From Nocardioides sp. SYSU D00038 (GTDB lineage Bacteria; Actinomycetota; Actinomycetes; Propionibacteriales; Nocardioidaceae): 64,000 bases of DNA. Below are positions 7,646 to 15,487 of this stretch, one piece after another. Numbering within the stretch: position 1 is the first letter of the stretch; the number at the start of each line of letters is the position of its first letter. The notes under the pieces were generated by a model that was not told the origin of the DNA, did no database searches, and worked only from the letters and a program-made list of their open reading frames with translations. The translations under genes and the position numbers were made by a program. The stretch covers positions 62,001-126,000 of the forward strand of contig NZ_JAFFJT010000019.1 in NCBI RefSeq assembly GCF_016924665.1. The letters are read 5' to 3'.

Positions 7646-9118
7646 CTACGCGTACGCGTAGTCGTCGAGCGGGAAGGTCTCGGCGGTGCGGTGGGTCTGG
7701 ATCGTGGAGCTGGGGCGGAGGAGGGCGGGCTCGCCGTGCTGGTTGAAGTAGTAGCTGCGGGCGGTGGCGCAGGACCCCACGGTGAACACCGAGTCGCGGA
7801 GCCGCTCGGTGACCCAGCCGAGGAACGCCTCGTTGGCGGGGTCCCTGACCTCGAACGTCGTGGCGCCGCGGCGGCGTACCTCGCCCAGCAGGCGGCCCAG
7901 GTGCTTCATCTGGCCCTCGACGGTGGTGAAGAACGAGAGGCCGGAGTAGGAGTACGGCGAGGCGAGGTTGAGGAAGTTGGGGAAGCCCGGCACCGCGATG
8001 CCCTGGTAGGCCTGGAAGCGCGTGGACCGCCACCAGCCGCCGAGGTCCTTGCCGTCACGCCCGGTGACCCGGATCGCCGGGAAGTTGGTGTCCCAGACGT
8101 CGAAGCCGGTCGCAAGCACCAGCACGTCGAGGTCGACCGTGCCGGTGTCGGTGACGACGCCGGTGGGGGTGATCTCGGTGATGGTGGAGGTCTCGAGGTC
8201 GACGTGGTCGCGGGTGAAGGTGCGGTAGTAGTCGTTGGAGAACGTCGGGCGCTTGCAGCCGAAGGAGTAGTCGGGGGTGAGCTTGCGGCGCAGCTCGGGG
8301 TCGGCGACCTGGCGGCGCAGGTGGCGCCGGGCGATCGCGGCGGCGGCGGCGTTGAGGAACCGGGCGTGGCGGTAGTGCAGCACCGCCGCGATCATCACCA
8401 GCTCGAGCACCGTGGTGTTGACGGTGCGCGCCACCCGCTGGGTCAGCGGCACCCGCGCGAAGAGCTGCTGCACCAGGCGCGGCATCCGGTGGTCGAGCTT
8501 GGGGGTGACCCAGATCGGCGTGCGCTGGAAGACGGTGAGGTGTCCGGCCCGGTCGGCCAGCTCGGGGACCAGCTGCACGGCGGTGGCGCCGGTGCCGATC
8601 ACGCCGACCCGCCGCCCGTCGAGCTCGACGTCGTCGTCCCAGGCGCTGGTGTGGACGACGGCGCCGGCGAACTGCTCGACGCCGGGGATGTCGGGCAGCT
8701 TCGGCTGGGAGAGGAAGCCGGTGGCGGCGACCAGGTAGCGGCACCGCAGCCGCTCGCCACCCGCGGTAGCGACCTCCCACTCCTGCGCCGCCTCGTCCCA
8801 GGTCGCACCCTCCACGGCGGTGCCGAACCGCATGTGGCGGCGCAGGTCGTAGCGGTCGGCGACGTGCTCGGCGTACCGCTTGAGCTCGGGGCCGCGGGCG
8901 TACCAGTGCGACCACCACGGGTTGGGCTCGAAGGAGTAGGAGTAGGTGACGCTGGCGATGTCGACGGCCAGGCCGGGGTAGCGGTTGACGTGCCAGGTGC
9001 CGCCGAGGTCGTCCTCGCGCTCGAGCATCAGCAGGTCGTGGATGCCCTGGCGCTTGAGCTCGATGGCCGCACCCATCCCGCCGAAGCCGGTGCCGATGAC
9101 GATCGCCTCGTGGGCCAT
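7646..9118 (-). CDS. Flavin-containing / Baeyer-Villiger-type monooxygenase
   Basis: A 490-residue class B flavoprotein monooxygenase. The FAD-binding motif VIGTGFGGMG is at the N-terminus, the Baeyer-Villiger fingerprint FxGxxxHxxxW appears as FAGAVVHTSAW, and a second Rossmann motif VIGTGATAVQ binds NADPH. It should insert oxygen into a ketone or oxidise a soft heteroatom; the natural substrate cannot be told from sequence. The start at MAHEAIV is chosen over a GTG two codons upstream. A 17-bp palindrome sits just upstream of this start, so repression by a TetR-type protein is plausible. The 3' end borders repeat elements. Confidence 0.88.
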   Translation of the reverse strand: MAHEAIVIGTGFGGMGAAIELKRQGIHDLLMLEREDDLGGTWHVNRYPGLAVDIASVTYSYSFEPNPWWSHWYARGPELKRYAEHVADRYDLRRHMRFGTAVEGATWDEAAQEWEVATAGGERLRCRYLVAATGFLSQPKLPDIPGVEQFAGAVVHTSAWDDDVELDGRRVGVIGTGATAVQLVPELADRAGHLTVFQRTPIWVTPKLDHRMPRLVQQLFARVPLTQRVARTVNTTVLELVMIAAVLHYRHARFLNAAAAAIARRHLRRQVADPELRRKLTPDYSFGCKRPTFSNDYYRTFTRDHVDLETSTITEITPTGVVTDTGTVDLDVLVLATGFDVWDTNFPAIRVTGRDGKDLGGWWRSTRFQAYQGIAVPGFPNFLNLASPYSYSGLSFFTTVEGQMKHLGRLLGEVRRRGATTFEVRDPANEAFLGWVTERLRDSVFTVGSCATARSYYFNQHGEPALLRPSSTIQTHRTAETFPLDDYAYA

Positions 9119-9122
9119 GACC

Positions 9123-9139
9123 ACTGAATAGCATTCAGT
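9123..9139. promoter_or_regulatory. Palindromic operator candidate before the monooxygenase
   Basis: ACTGAAT-AGC-ATTCAGT, perfect 7-bp arms, in an AT-rich patch unlike the surroundings. It overlaps the likely -10 region of the minus-strand monooxygenase. Size and form fit a TetR-family operator; no regulator gene is adjacent. Confidence 0.5.
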
Positions 9140-9198
9140 AGCGACGCAGGGAAGCCGGGTGCTTCCCTCCGGCGGCCCCGGCCCGTCAGGATGCGGCC

Positions 9199-9897
9199 AT
9201 GCCCGAACCCGTCTACGGTCCCCCGCCCGGCGCGCCGACCGCCGGAGCGTCGTACGCCCGCAGCAGCGGGGAAGACCTGCCGCTGGCGGCGCCCCCGCGG
9301 CGGGTGCCGGCGGTCATGCACCTGGGCCTGTTCGCCTGGCGGGGCTGGGAGCTGTTCACCGTGGTGATGGTGGTCGTGGCCCCCCTGGCGCTGTGGATCT
9401 TCCTGCCGGCCGGGCTGCCGGTGATGCTCGGCCTGGTGCTCGCGGTCGTCGTGGGCTACCGCTGGCGGCTGCACCGCCAGCGGATGCGGGTGCTCCGGTG
9501 GGGCAAGGTCGCGACGGTCACCGACGTCACCACCAGCCCGACCAGCACCAGCTACACCAACGTGCCGATGCGCCAGGCCCGCGGGTGGCGGACCACCTCC
9601 CGGGCCTACACGGGTCAGGGGGTGCGCTCGGAGGTCGCCTTCGAGGTCGAGGAGGCGCCCGGACGGCTCGTGCTCAAGGGCCTGCCCTACGCCGGCGGCG
9701 TGGTGCTGGCCGACCCGCGTCGCACCGCCGACGCGCTGTGCATCAGCTCGGTGCCGTTCTCGGTCGCGCCCGGCCCGGACGGCGAGCTCGCCGTGCACGT
9801 CAGCCTCTGGCAGGGCATCGGCGCCGGACTCACGCTCGGGCTGTACGCCGCGCTCGCCGGCATCGCGGTGATCGTGGCGGGCCACACCTGGACCTGA
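9199..9897 (+). CDS. Hypothetical membrane protein
   Basis: A 232-residue protein of no recognised family. A ~40-residue Pro/Ala-rich N-terminus precedes two close hydrophobic helices (about residues 52-70 and 74-90); a soluble domain of ~110 residues rich in beta-prone Val/Thr follows, then a final helix near residues 212-228. It may present a soluble domain between membrane anchors. CAGGAT lies six bases before the ATG, a weak leaderless-type -10. It is convergent with menF, eight bases away. Confidence 0.6.
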   Translation: MPEPVYGPPPGAPTAGASYARSSGEDLPLAAPPRRVPAVMHLGLFAWRGWELFTVVMVVVAPLALWIFLPAGLPVMLGLVLAVVVGYRWRLHRQRMRVLRWGKVATVTDVTTSPTSTSYTNVPMRQARGWRTTSRAYTGQGVRSEVAFEVEEAPGRLVLKGLPYAGGVVLADPRRTADALCISSVPFSVAPGPDGELAVHVSLWQGIGAGLTLGLYAALAGIAVIVAGHTWT

Positions 9898-9904
9898 CCG
9901 CGGC

Positions 9905-11164
9905 TCAGGCCTCGAGGGAGTTGCGCACCGGCACGAACTTCGCCTGCGACTCGGCGAGCTCGGCCTCGGGGTCGGAGTCGGCGACGATGCCGCACCCCGC
10001 GAACAGACGCACCGTCTCGCCCGTGACCTCCGCCGAGCGCAGCGCGATGCCCCACTCGCCGTCGCCGTCGGCGTCCATCCACCCCACCGGGCCGGCGTAG
10101 CGGCCGCGGTCCATGCCCTCGATCGCGGCGATGAGCGCCGTCGCGACGGGGGTGGGCGTCCCGCCGACGGCGGCCGAGGGGTGCAGGGCGGCCACCAGCT
10201 CCAGCGACGAGACCGTCGCGGCGTCGTGGACCACGCCCGCGACGTCGGTGGCCAGGTGCATGACGTTGGGCAGGTGGAGGACGAACGGCGCCTCGGGCAC
10301 GTTCATCGACGAGCAGTGGGGCTCGAGGGCGTCGGCGACCGAGCGCACGGCGTACTCGTGCTCCTCGAGGTCCTTCGAGGAGCGGGCCAGCGTCGCGGCG
10401 AGGGCGAGGTCGCGGCCGTCGTCGCCGGTGCGGCGGATGGTGCCGGCCAGCACCCGCGAGGTCACCAGGCCGCGCTCGCGCCGCACCAGCAGCTCGGGGG
10501 TGGCGCCGAACAGGCCGTCGACGTGGAAGGTCCAGCACATGGGGTAGTCCGCGGCCAGCCGGGCCAGCGGCCAGCGGACGTCGACCGGGGCCGCGCACGT
10601 CGCCACCAGGTCGCGGGCCAGCACCACCTTCTCGAGCTCCCCGGCGGCGATCCGGGTCACCGCGTCGGCGACCACCGACATCCACTGCTCCCCGTCGAGC
10701 GCGCCGTCGGCGAAGACCACCCCGGCCGGGGCGGCGGGGGCGTCGGCGGCGTCGGGCAGCACGCCGGTGACGTGGCCCTCGCGCGAGGTCGTCGTCATCC
10801 AGGCGACGTCGCCGCGGCGGCCCACGACCACCTCGGGGACGACGAAGACCGAGTCGCCCGGCTCGTCGGCGAACCCGAAGGTGCCGAAGCCGACCAGGCC
10901 GGTGCCGGGCTCGCCCACCCGGTCGTCGACCTCGGCCTGCGCACACGTCTCGCTCCACCACTTCGCGGTCTCGGCGAACCGGGTCGCGCCGCGGGTGCGG
11001 ACCTCGGCGGCGCTGCCCCAGCCGACCAGGCCGTCGCCGCGGCGCAGCCACGAGACGGGGGCGTCGGCCGGCAGCAGGTCGAGCAGCGAGGCGCCGGCGT
11101 CGAGGTCGACACGGACGGTGCGGGTGAACAGCCGCGAGACCGGGGTCGGCGCGGTCGTCGTCAC
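9905..11164 (-). CDS. menF: Isochorismate synthase MenF
   Basis: Chorismate-utilising enzyme, 419 residues, that converts chorismate to isochorismate for MenD. Recognisable blocks are GELEKVVLARD (with the catalytic lysine), FGATPELLV, LAGTIRR, SSKDLEEHEYAV, LHPSAAVGGTP, MDRGRYAGPVGWMD and AGCGIVADSDPEAEL, which carry the Mg- and substrate-binding residues of the MenF/EntC/DhbC group. With menD, menC and menE close by and no siderophore genes, menaquinone synthesis is the likelier role. The GTG start follows TAGTCT by six bases, so translation is probably leaderless. Confidence 0.92.
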   Translation of the reverse strand: MTTTAPTPVSRLFTRTVRVDLDAGASLLDLLPADAPVSWLRRGDGLVGWGSAAEVRTRGATRFAETAKWWSETCAQAEVDDRVGEPGTGLVGFGTFGFADEPGDSVFVVPEVVVGRRGDVAWMTTTSREGHVTGVLPDAADAPAAPAGVVFADGALDGEQWMSVVADAVTRIAAGELEKVVLARDLVATCAAPVDVRWPLARLAADYPMCWTFHVDGLFGATPELLVRRERGLVTSRVLAGTIRRTGDDGRDLALAATLARSSKDLEEHEYAVRSVADALEPHCSSMNVPEAPFVLHLPNVMHLATDVAGVVHDAATVSSLELVAALHPSAAVGGTPTPVATALIAAIEGMDRGRYAGPVGWMDADGDGEWGIALRSAEVTGETVRLFAGCGIVADSDPEAELAESQAKFVPVRNSLEA

Positions 11165-11176
11165 GGGTCGAGACTA
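11165..11176 (-). promoter_or_regulatory. Probable leaderless promoter of menF
   Basis: On the minus strand TAGTCT is followed by six bases and the GTG start. No ribosome site is present. Confidence 0.45.
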
Positions 11177-11222
11177 CTCAGCGACGGGTGATCCCCCGCA
11201 CGCGCCCGGCTCCCCGCGTGGG

Positions 11223-11235
11223 TAACGTCACGCCC
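11223..11235 (+). promoter_or_regulatory. Probable leaderless promoter
   Basis: TAACGT, seven bases, then ATG of the next plus-strand gene. Same spacing as upstream of menE and menG. Confidence 0.45.
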
Positions 11236-11850
11236 ATGGCATCGGACTTCCTGCGCGCCCGCGTCCTCCCGATCGTGACCGGGCTGCTCGTGCTCGGCGT
11301 GGTCGTCGGCCTCGCCGTCGGCCTGCCCCGGCTGTACGACGAGGACGGCGGGTCGGTCGACCTGCCCGACGAGCTGGCGGGCGGGTGGAGCGCGGTCGAC
11401 ACCGTGGGTCCCGGCGGTGACGACGCCGCGGAGTACGCCGAGACCCAGGCCACCGCCACCGAGTACGTGCAGGACACCTACCGCGACGTCTACGACGCAC
11501 CCGTCGGGTTCCGGGCCTACGCCGACGAGGAGCGCCAGCGGTTCGTCATCGCCACCGTCTTCCCCGGGCCGGGCCGGGCGTTCGGCCCGCCCAACGGCAT
11601 CGCCGACCCCGAGGTGATCCGCACCAAGAGGGCGCCCACCGAGCTGGTGCGCGAGGACGACGCGGTCTGCGTCGTCAACTGGGAGGCGGTCTCGGCCGAC
11701 GACGACTCGCAGCCCGAGCCGGAGACCCCGCTCGGCGTCAGCTGCCAGGCCCCCGCCGGCGAGCGCACCGTGCAGGTGTCGACCTCGCAGCAGAGCGTCG
11801 ACGACACCGTCGAGCTCCTCCACGAGGTCGCCGAGGCCGTCGCCTCCTGA
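11236..11850 (+). CDS. Hypothetical membrane-anchored extracytoplasmic protein
   Basis: A 204-residue protein with a short basic N-terminus and one hydrophobic helix (residues 11-31, VLPIVTGLLVLGVVVGLAVG), after which the acidic remainder should lie outside the cytoplasm. Two cysteines (in DAVCVVNWE and GVSCQAP) could form a disulfide. No family is recognised. An upstream in-frame extension lies across the probable promoter and is rejected. It is convergent with the first L,D-transpeptidase gene, eight bases away. Confidence 0.65.
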   Translation: MASDFLRARVLPIVTGLLVLGVVVGLAVGLPRLYDEDGGSVDLPDELAGGWSAVDTVGPGGDDAAEYAETQATATEYVQDTYRDVYDAPVGFRAYADEERQRFVIATVFPGPGRAFGPPNGIADPEVIRTKRAPTELVREDDAVCVVNWEAVSADDDSQPEPETPLGVSCQAPAGERTVQVSTSQQSVDDTVELLHEVAEAVAS

Positions 11851-11858
11851 GCCGCCGC

Positions 11859-12719
11859 TCAGGACCAGTAGACGACGACCCGGTCGCCCACCTCCACCTG
11901 GTCGAAGAGCCACTCCACCCCGCTGCGGTCGCGCACGTTGACGCAGCCGTGCGACGCGCCGCCGTACCCGGTGGCCGCGAAGTCGGCGGAGTAGTGGACC
12001 GCCTGACCACCGGAGAAGAACAGCGCGAACGGCATCGGGGTGTCGTAGAGCCTCGACACGTGGTCGCGGCTCTTGAGGTAGACCTCGAACACGCCCTCGC
12101 GGGTGGGGGTGTAGTCGGAGCCGAACCGCACGTCGACGGTCTTGCGCACCTCGCCGTCGACCACCCAGCGCAGGGTGCGGCTGCTCTTGTCGACGCACAG
12201 CGCGCGCCCGGTGCGGCAGCGCGGATCGAGCCGGCCGGGCTGGTTGACGTTGCCGTTGTGCAGCTGCTCCTGGGTGGGCGTCGTGCTCATCGAGCGGAGC
12301 CGCTTCAGGGTGCGCTGGTCGACCTCGCCGGTGACGGGGAAGCCCCGCTTGTCCTGGAACCCCTCGACCGCCTCGACGGTGTGGTCGCCGTAGACGCCGT
12401 CGACGTCCTCGGAGTACCACGCGAGCTGCTTGAGCCGGGCCTGCAGGTCGCGCACCGCCGGCCCCTCGTCGCCGGGTCCGAGCACGGTCGGCCCGGGTTG
12501 GCTCGCCGGGTCGGGCCGGGGCCCGCGGGGCGGGTCCGGCTCCGGGGCCGCCACGGTCGGGACGTCGTCCGGGGTGTCGGCGACCGGCACCACCACCCGC
12601 TCGGGGTCCGGCGCGTCGGCGCGCGCCTGCTGGCGCTGGGCGTAGCCGACGGCGAAGGCGGTGGTGGCGAGCAGGGCCAGCGTGAGCAGGCCCAGCGCCG
12701 CACGGCGCAAGGAGGTCAT
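11859..12719 (-). CDS. Secreted L,D-transpeptidase with peptidoglycan-binding domain (first copy)
   Basis: A 286-residue exported cell-wall enzyme. A signal segment (RRAALGLLTLALLATTAFAVG) is followed by a Pro/Asp-rich linker, a PG_binding_1 repeat (DEGPAVRDLQARLKQ...GFPVTGEVDQRTL, about residues 90-145) and a YkuD domain with HYSADF and SHGCVNVRD; the nucleophile is C259. Such enzymes form 3-3 peptidoglycan cross-links or attach proteins. The ATG has a good AGGAG site six bases upstream; the long open frame extending further upstream runs through repeats and is spurious. A paralogue lies 1 kb away in the same direction. Confidence 0.9.
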   Translation of the reverse strand: MTSLRRAALGLLTLALLATTAFAVGYAQRQQARADAPDPERVVVPVADTPDDVPTVAAPEPDPPRGPRPDPASQPGPTVLGPGDEGPAVRDLQARLKQLAWYSEDVDGVYGDHTVEAVEGFQDKRGFPVTGEVDQRTLKRLRSMSTTPTQEQLHNGNVNQPGRLDPRCRTGRALCVDKSSRTLRWVVDGEVRKTVDVRFGSDYTPTREGVFEVYLKSRDHVSRLYDTPMPFALFFSGGQAVHYSADFAATGYGGASHGCVNVRDRSGVEWLFDQVEVGDRVVVYWS

Positions 12720-12810
12720 CGAGGGCTCCTGGAGGGGAAGTGGAGGTCTCTCACCCCAGGGTGACGCCGCGGACCGCGATTTGGTTGCCGCCTCGCCGGT
12801 GCGACCTACG

Positions 12811-12920
12811 GTGCTCGAGGTGCGAAGGCCGCCAAGCCTGAGCCTCGAGACCCGGTGAGCCGAACGCCGGGCGCTGGTCGAGGTGCGAAGGCCGCCAGGC
12901 CTGAGCCTCGAGACCCGGTG
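12811..12920 (+). repeat. Two tandem arms of the repeat family (AGGCC-type stem)
   Basis: Two nearly identical arms of about 46 bases, each running (C/G)TCGAGGTGCGAAGGCC, GCCA, a GGCCT-like half stem, then GAGCCTCGAGACCCGG. They differ by one base in the inner stem (AAGCCT against AGGCCT) and are followed by the same GTGAGCCGAACGCC tail. Confidence 0.7.
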
Positions 12921-13256
12921 AGCCGAACGCCTTCCGTAGCTGCGACCGCGCGGACGGGACTCGGGCGGGGGCTGACTCCCTGGGGTGTGATCCGGGGCGC
13001 GGGTGACAGTGGGTGGGGTGCGGGGTGCCGCGCGTGGGTGGGCACTGCGGCTGCTGCGCGTCGGACGTCGTTCGGCACTCGTTGCCGTGTCGCCGGTCGC
13101 TGCCCTGCCGTGCCCCGGCCACCGCTTCGGCGCCACGCCGCCGTCTACGTGCCGAACGACGCCCGTCGCTCCGCCGCCTCCGTGCCGGGCAGCGCGGCAT
13201 CCCGACGCGTGCGCGGACGGGCACCGCTGGTCGAGCAGCGAGTCCCTGCGGCCACC
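12921..13256. repeat. Long intergenic repeat module, copy A
   Basis: A non-coding-looking module closely matching 13302-13557 and 33682-33972. Shared landmarks include TGTGATCCGGGGCG, ACTGCGGCTGCTGCGCG, TCGTTGCCGTGTCGCCGG, CGGCGCCACGCCGCCGT and CGCTCCGCCGCCTCCGTGCC. Open frames cross it on both strands, but none has family similarity that I recognise or a proper start. It ends in a partial arm (GCTGGTCGAGCAGCGAG). Confidence 0.7.
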
Positions 13257-13684
13257 GCTGGTTGAGGAAGGACGAAGTCCTTCACTCGTTACCCGGTGAG
13301 CCGCACGCCCTCCCGTGCGTGGCGACTCCGGGGATGAGGCTCGGGTGGGGGCTGACTGTGGGTGGGGGTGGGTGCGGGGGGCCGCGCGTGGGTGGGCACT
13401 GCGGCTGCTGCGCGCCGGACGTCGTCCGGCACTCGTTGCCGTGTCGCCGGACCCTGCCCTGCGGTGCCCTGTCGTGGTCTTCGGCGCCACGCCGCCGTCC
13501 ACGTGCCGAACGCCGCCCGTCGCTCCGCCGCCTCCGTGCCGGGCAGCGCGGCAGCTCGCTGGTTGAGGAAGTACGAAGTCCTTCACTCGTTACCCGGTGA
13601 GCCGATAGCCCTCCCGTGGGGACGGGAGGGCTATCGGCGTACGGGGTTTCGAGACAGTCGCTAGCGCGACTTCCTCAACCAGCG
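13257..13684. repeat. Composite repeat element, copy 1 (arm-module-arm-hairpin-arm)
   Basis: Order: plus arm with GAAGGAC-GAA-GTCCTTC; long module copy B; plus arm GGTTGAGGAAGTAC-GAA-GTCCTTC with one mismatch; an inner hairpin whose 17-bp stem GCCGATAGCCCTCCCGT (13601-13617) is perfect with loop GGGG; then an inverted arm with AGTCGC-TAGC-GCGACT ending CCTCAACCAGCG. The last ~127 bases form one large palindrome. The 972 bases between the two transpeptidase genes consist almost entirely of such repeats; no gene is seen there. Confidence 0.8.
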
Positions 13685-13691
13685 GGGAACG

Positions 13692-14456
13692 TCAGCTCCA
13701 GTAGACGACGACCCGGTCGCCGGTGCGGACCTGGTCGTAGAGCCATTCGATGCCGGGGCGGTTGCGGACGTTGACGCAGCCGTGGGAGGCGCCGTTGTAG
13801 CCGACCGCGGCGAAGTCGCTGGAGTAGTGCACGGCCTGGCCGCCGGAGAAGAACATCGCGAACGGCATCGCCGAGCCGTAGAGGGACGACACGTGGTCGC
13901 GGCTCTTGCGGAAGACGGAGTAGACGCCCTCACGGGTCGGAGTGGCGCTGGAGCCGAAGCGGACGTCCATCGACAGCACGACGCGGCCGCCGACCATCCA
14001 ACGGATGGTGCGCGAGGACTTGTCGATGCACAGCACCCGGCCGGTGCGGCAGCGGCCGTCGAGGCGGCCCGGGCGGTTGGAGCCGCCGCGGGCGTGCAGC
14101 TCGCGGGGGCCGGGGGCGCGCGTGAGCTTGCGCAGCTTCACGATCGTGCGCTTGTTGACCTTGCCGGTGACCGGGAAGCCGTTGCGGCGCTGGAAGACCC
14201 TCACCGCGGCGGTGGTCTCGGGACCGTAGAACCCGCTGACGTCCGGGACGAACAGGCCGCGCTGCTTGAGCCGGGCCTGCACCCGGCGGACCTCGATGCC
14301 CTGGTCGCCCGGCTTGGCGAAGAACGTCGGGGCGGCGGTGGCCCCGTCGCCCGGGATCTCGTCCGCGGTCGCCGGGGCGGCGGTCAGCAGCGAGCCCGAG
14401 GCGAGCACGAGGAGGAGGGTGAGCGCGCCCAGGGCGGCGCGGCGGAAGGTGGTCAT
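13692..14456 (-). CDS. Secreted L,D-transpeptidase with peptidoglycan-binding domain (second copy)
   Basis: A 254-residue paralogue of the preceding transpeptidase. Signal peptide (FRRAALGALTLLLVLASGSLL...APATADE), PG_binding_1 domain (about residues 55-110, DQGIEVRRVQARLKQ and NGFPVTGKVNKRTI), then a YkuD domain with nucleophile C227 in SHGCVNVRN. The two copies share CRTGR(A/V)LC(V/I)DKSSRT, FGS...TPTREGV and FFSGGQAVHYS, so they arose by duplication; this one has a shorter linker. The ATG at the signal peptide is chosen over an upstream extension through the menG promoter region. Confidence 0.9.
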   Translation of the reverse strand: MTTFRRAALGALTLLLVLASGSLLTAAPATADEIPGDGATAAPTFFAKPGDQGIEVRRVQARLKQRGLFVPDVSGFYGPETTAAVRVFQRRNGFPVTGKVNKRTIVKLRKLTRAPGPRELHARGGSNRPGRLDGRCRTGRVLCIDKSSRTIRWMVGGRVVLSMDVRFGSSATPTREGVYSVFRKSRDHVSSLYGSAMPFAMFFSGGQAVHYSSDFAAVGYNGASHGCVNVRNRPGIEWLYDQVRTGDRVVVYWS

Positions 14457-14565
14457 GGTGAGGTCCTGAGGTGAGTCGTGGGAGGTGACACCCAGATGAC
14501 GCCCGGCCGGACGATTCGGTTGCATCGCCGGACCGGGCGCCGGTCACCGCCACAGGATAGGGCCG

Positions 14566-14578
14566 TACGCTCCCGTTC
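14566..14578 (+). promoter_or_regulatory. Probable leaderless promoter of menG
   Basis: TACGCT, seven bases, then the GTG start of menG. It lies in the region divergent from the second transpeptidase gene. Confidence 0.45.
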
Positions 14579-15268
14579 GTGGCCCGAGCCGACCTCGACA
14601 AGCAGCCGACCGACGTACGCCGGATGTTCGACGCGGTCGCACGCCGCTACGACGTGACCAACGACGTCCTCTCGCTCGGCCAGGACCGCCGGTGGCGGCG
14701 CGACGTGGTCGCGGCCGTCGACCCGCGGCCCGGCGAGCGGGTGCTCGACCTGGCGGCCGGCACCGGCACCTCGAGCCAGCCCTTCGCCGACCTCGGCGCG
14801 GTCGTCGTGCCGTGCGACTTCTCCCTCGGCATGCTCCAGGTCGGCAAGCGGGCCCGCCCGGCGTTGCCGTTCACCGCCGGCGACGGCACCCTGCTGCCGT
14901 TCGCCGACGCGACCTTCGACGCCGTGACGATCTCGTTCGGCCTGCGCAACATCGTCGACCCGGCGGCGGGCCTGCGCGAGCTGCGCCGGGTCACCCGCCC
15001 CGGCGGCCGGCTCGTGGTCTGCGAGTTCAGCCACCCGACCTGGGCCCCGCTGCGCACGGTCTACGTCGAGTACCTCATGCGCGCGCTGCCCCCGGTGGCC
15101 CGGGCGGTGTCGTCGTCACCGGACGCCTACGTCTACCTCGCCGAGTCCATCCGCGCCTGGCCCGACCAGGCGGGGCTGGCCGCGCTGGTCGCCGAGGCCG
15201 GCTGGCGCGACGTCGAGTGGCGCAACCTCTCGGCCGGCATCGTCGCCCTGCACCGCGCCACTGCCTGA
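14579..15268 (+). CDS. menG: Demethylmenaquinone methyltransferase MenG (UbiE family)
   Basis: SAM-dependent methyltransferase, 229 residues, that adds the ring methyl group to demethylmenaquinone, the last ring step. [12 protein letters not shown] is the SAM motif [17 protein letters not shown] and [14 protein letters not shown] are UbiE signature blocks; the N-terminal [20 protein letters not shown] fits the family exactly. It stands about 220 bases upstream of nuoA, between menaquinone and complex I functions, but nuo appears to have its own promoter. Confidence 0.93.
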   Translation: MARADLDKQPTDVRRMFDAVARRYDVTNDVLSLGQDRRWRRDVVAAVDPRPGERVLDLAAGTGTSSQPFADLGAVVVPCDFSLGMLQVGKRARPALPFTAGDGTLLPFADATFDAVTISFGLRNIVDPAAGLRELRRVTRPGGRLVVCEFSHPTWAPLRTVYVEYLMRALPPVARAVSSSPDAYVYLAESIRAWPDQAGLAALVAEAGWRDVEWRNLSAGIVALHRATA

Positions 15269-15428
15269 TGGCACAGGCCGTCTGAGACCCGTCTGGGCAG
15301 GTCACGACGGGTGCCAATTAGGCAACGTTCCCGTGCGCAAAATGTGCAGGTCAGGACCGCTTTCAGGGGGTCACCCCCCGCGCGTGACGGCGTGCCGGAG
15401 GAGTGGCAGACTGTGACCCGCGCTACTT

Positions 15429-15444
15429 AGTGATTGCGTTCACA
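15429..15444. promoter_or_regulatory. CRP/GlxR-like site upstream of nuoA
   Basis: AGTGA-TTGCGT-TCACA matches the CRP/GlxR consensus TGTGA-N6-TCACA at nine of ten defined positions. It lies 44 bases before the nuoA start. The 219-base gap between menG and nuoA also holds a GGGGGT/ACCCCC palindrome near 15370; a clear -35/-10 pair is not obvious. Confidence 0.45.
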
Positions 15445-15487
15445 AGCACACAAGTGGGCGTCGATCCAGGGAAGGAACGTCGCAGCA

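Noticed and set aside
446-9100. Long plus-strand and minus-strand open frames opposite real genes
   Set aside because: Arg/Gly/Pro-rich translations typical of antisense frames in GC-rich DNA; no motifs.
12720-13586. N-terminal extension of the first L,D-transpeptidase to about 575 residues
   Set aside because: The extension is repeat DNA; the proper start has a signal peptide and AGGAG site at 12719.
12921-13660. Several open frames of 80-195 residues on both strands in the repeat region
   Set aside because: They run through repeat arms and modules, have no ribosome sites, look like no protein family I know, and recur only because the DNA repeats.
12781-13690. Possible CRISPR array
   Set aside because: Repeats are inverted, unequally spaced and internally variable, and no cas gene is present.
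15370-15400. GGGGGTCACCCCC palindrome as nuo operator
   Set aside because: Short and low-complexity; such strings are expected by chance at this GC content.
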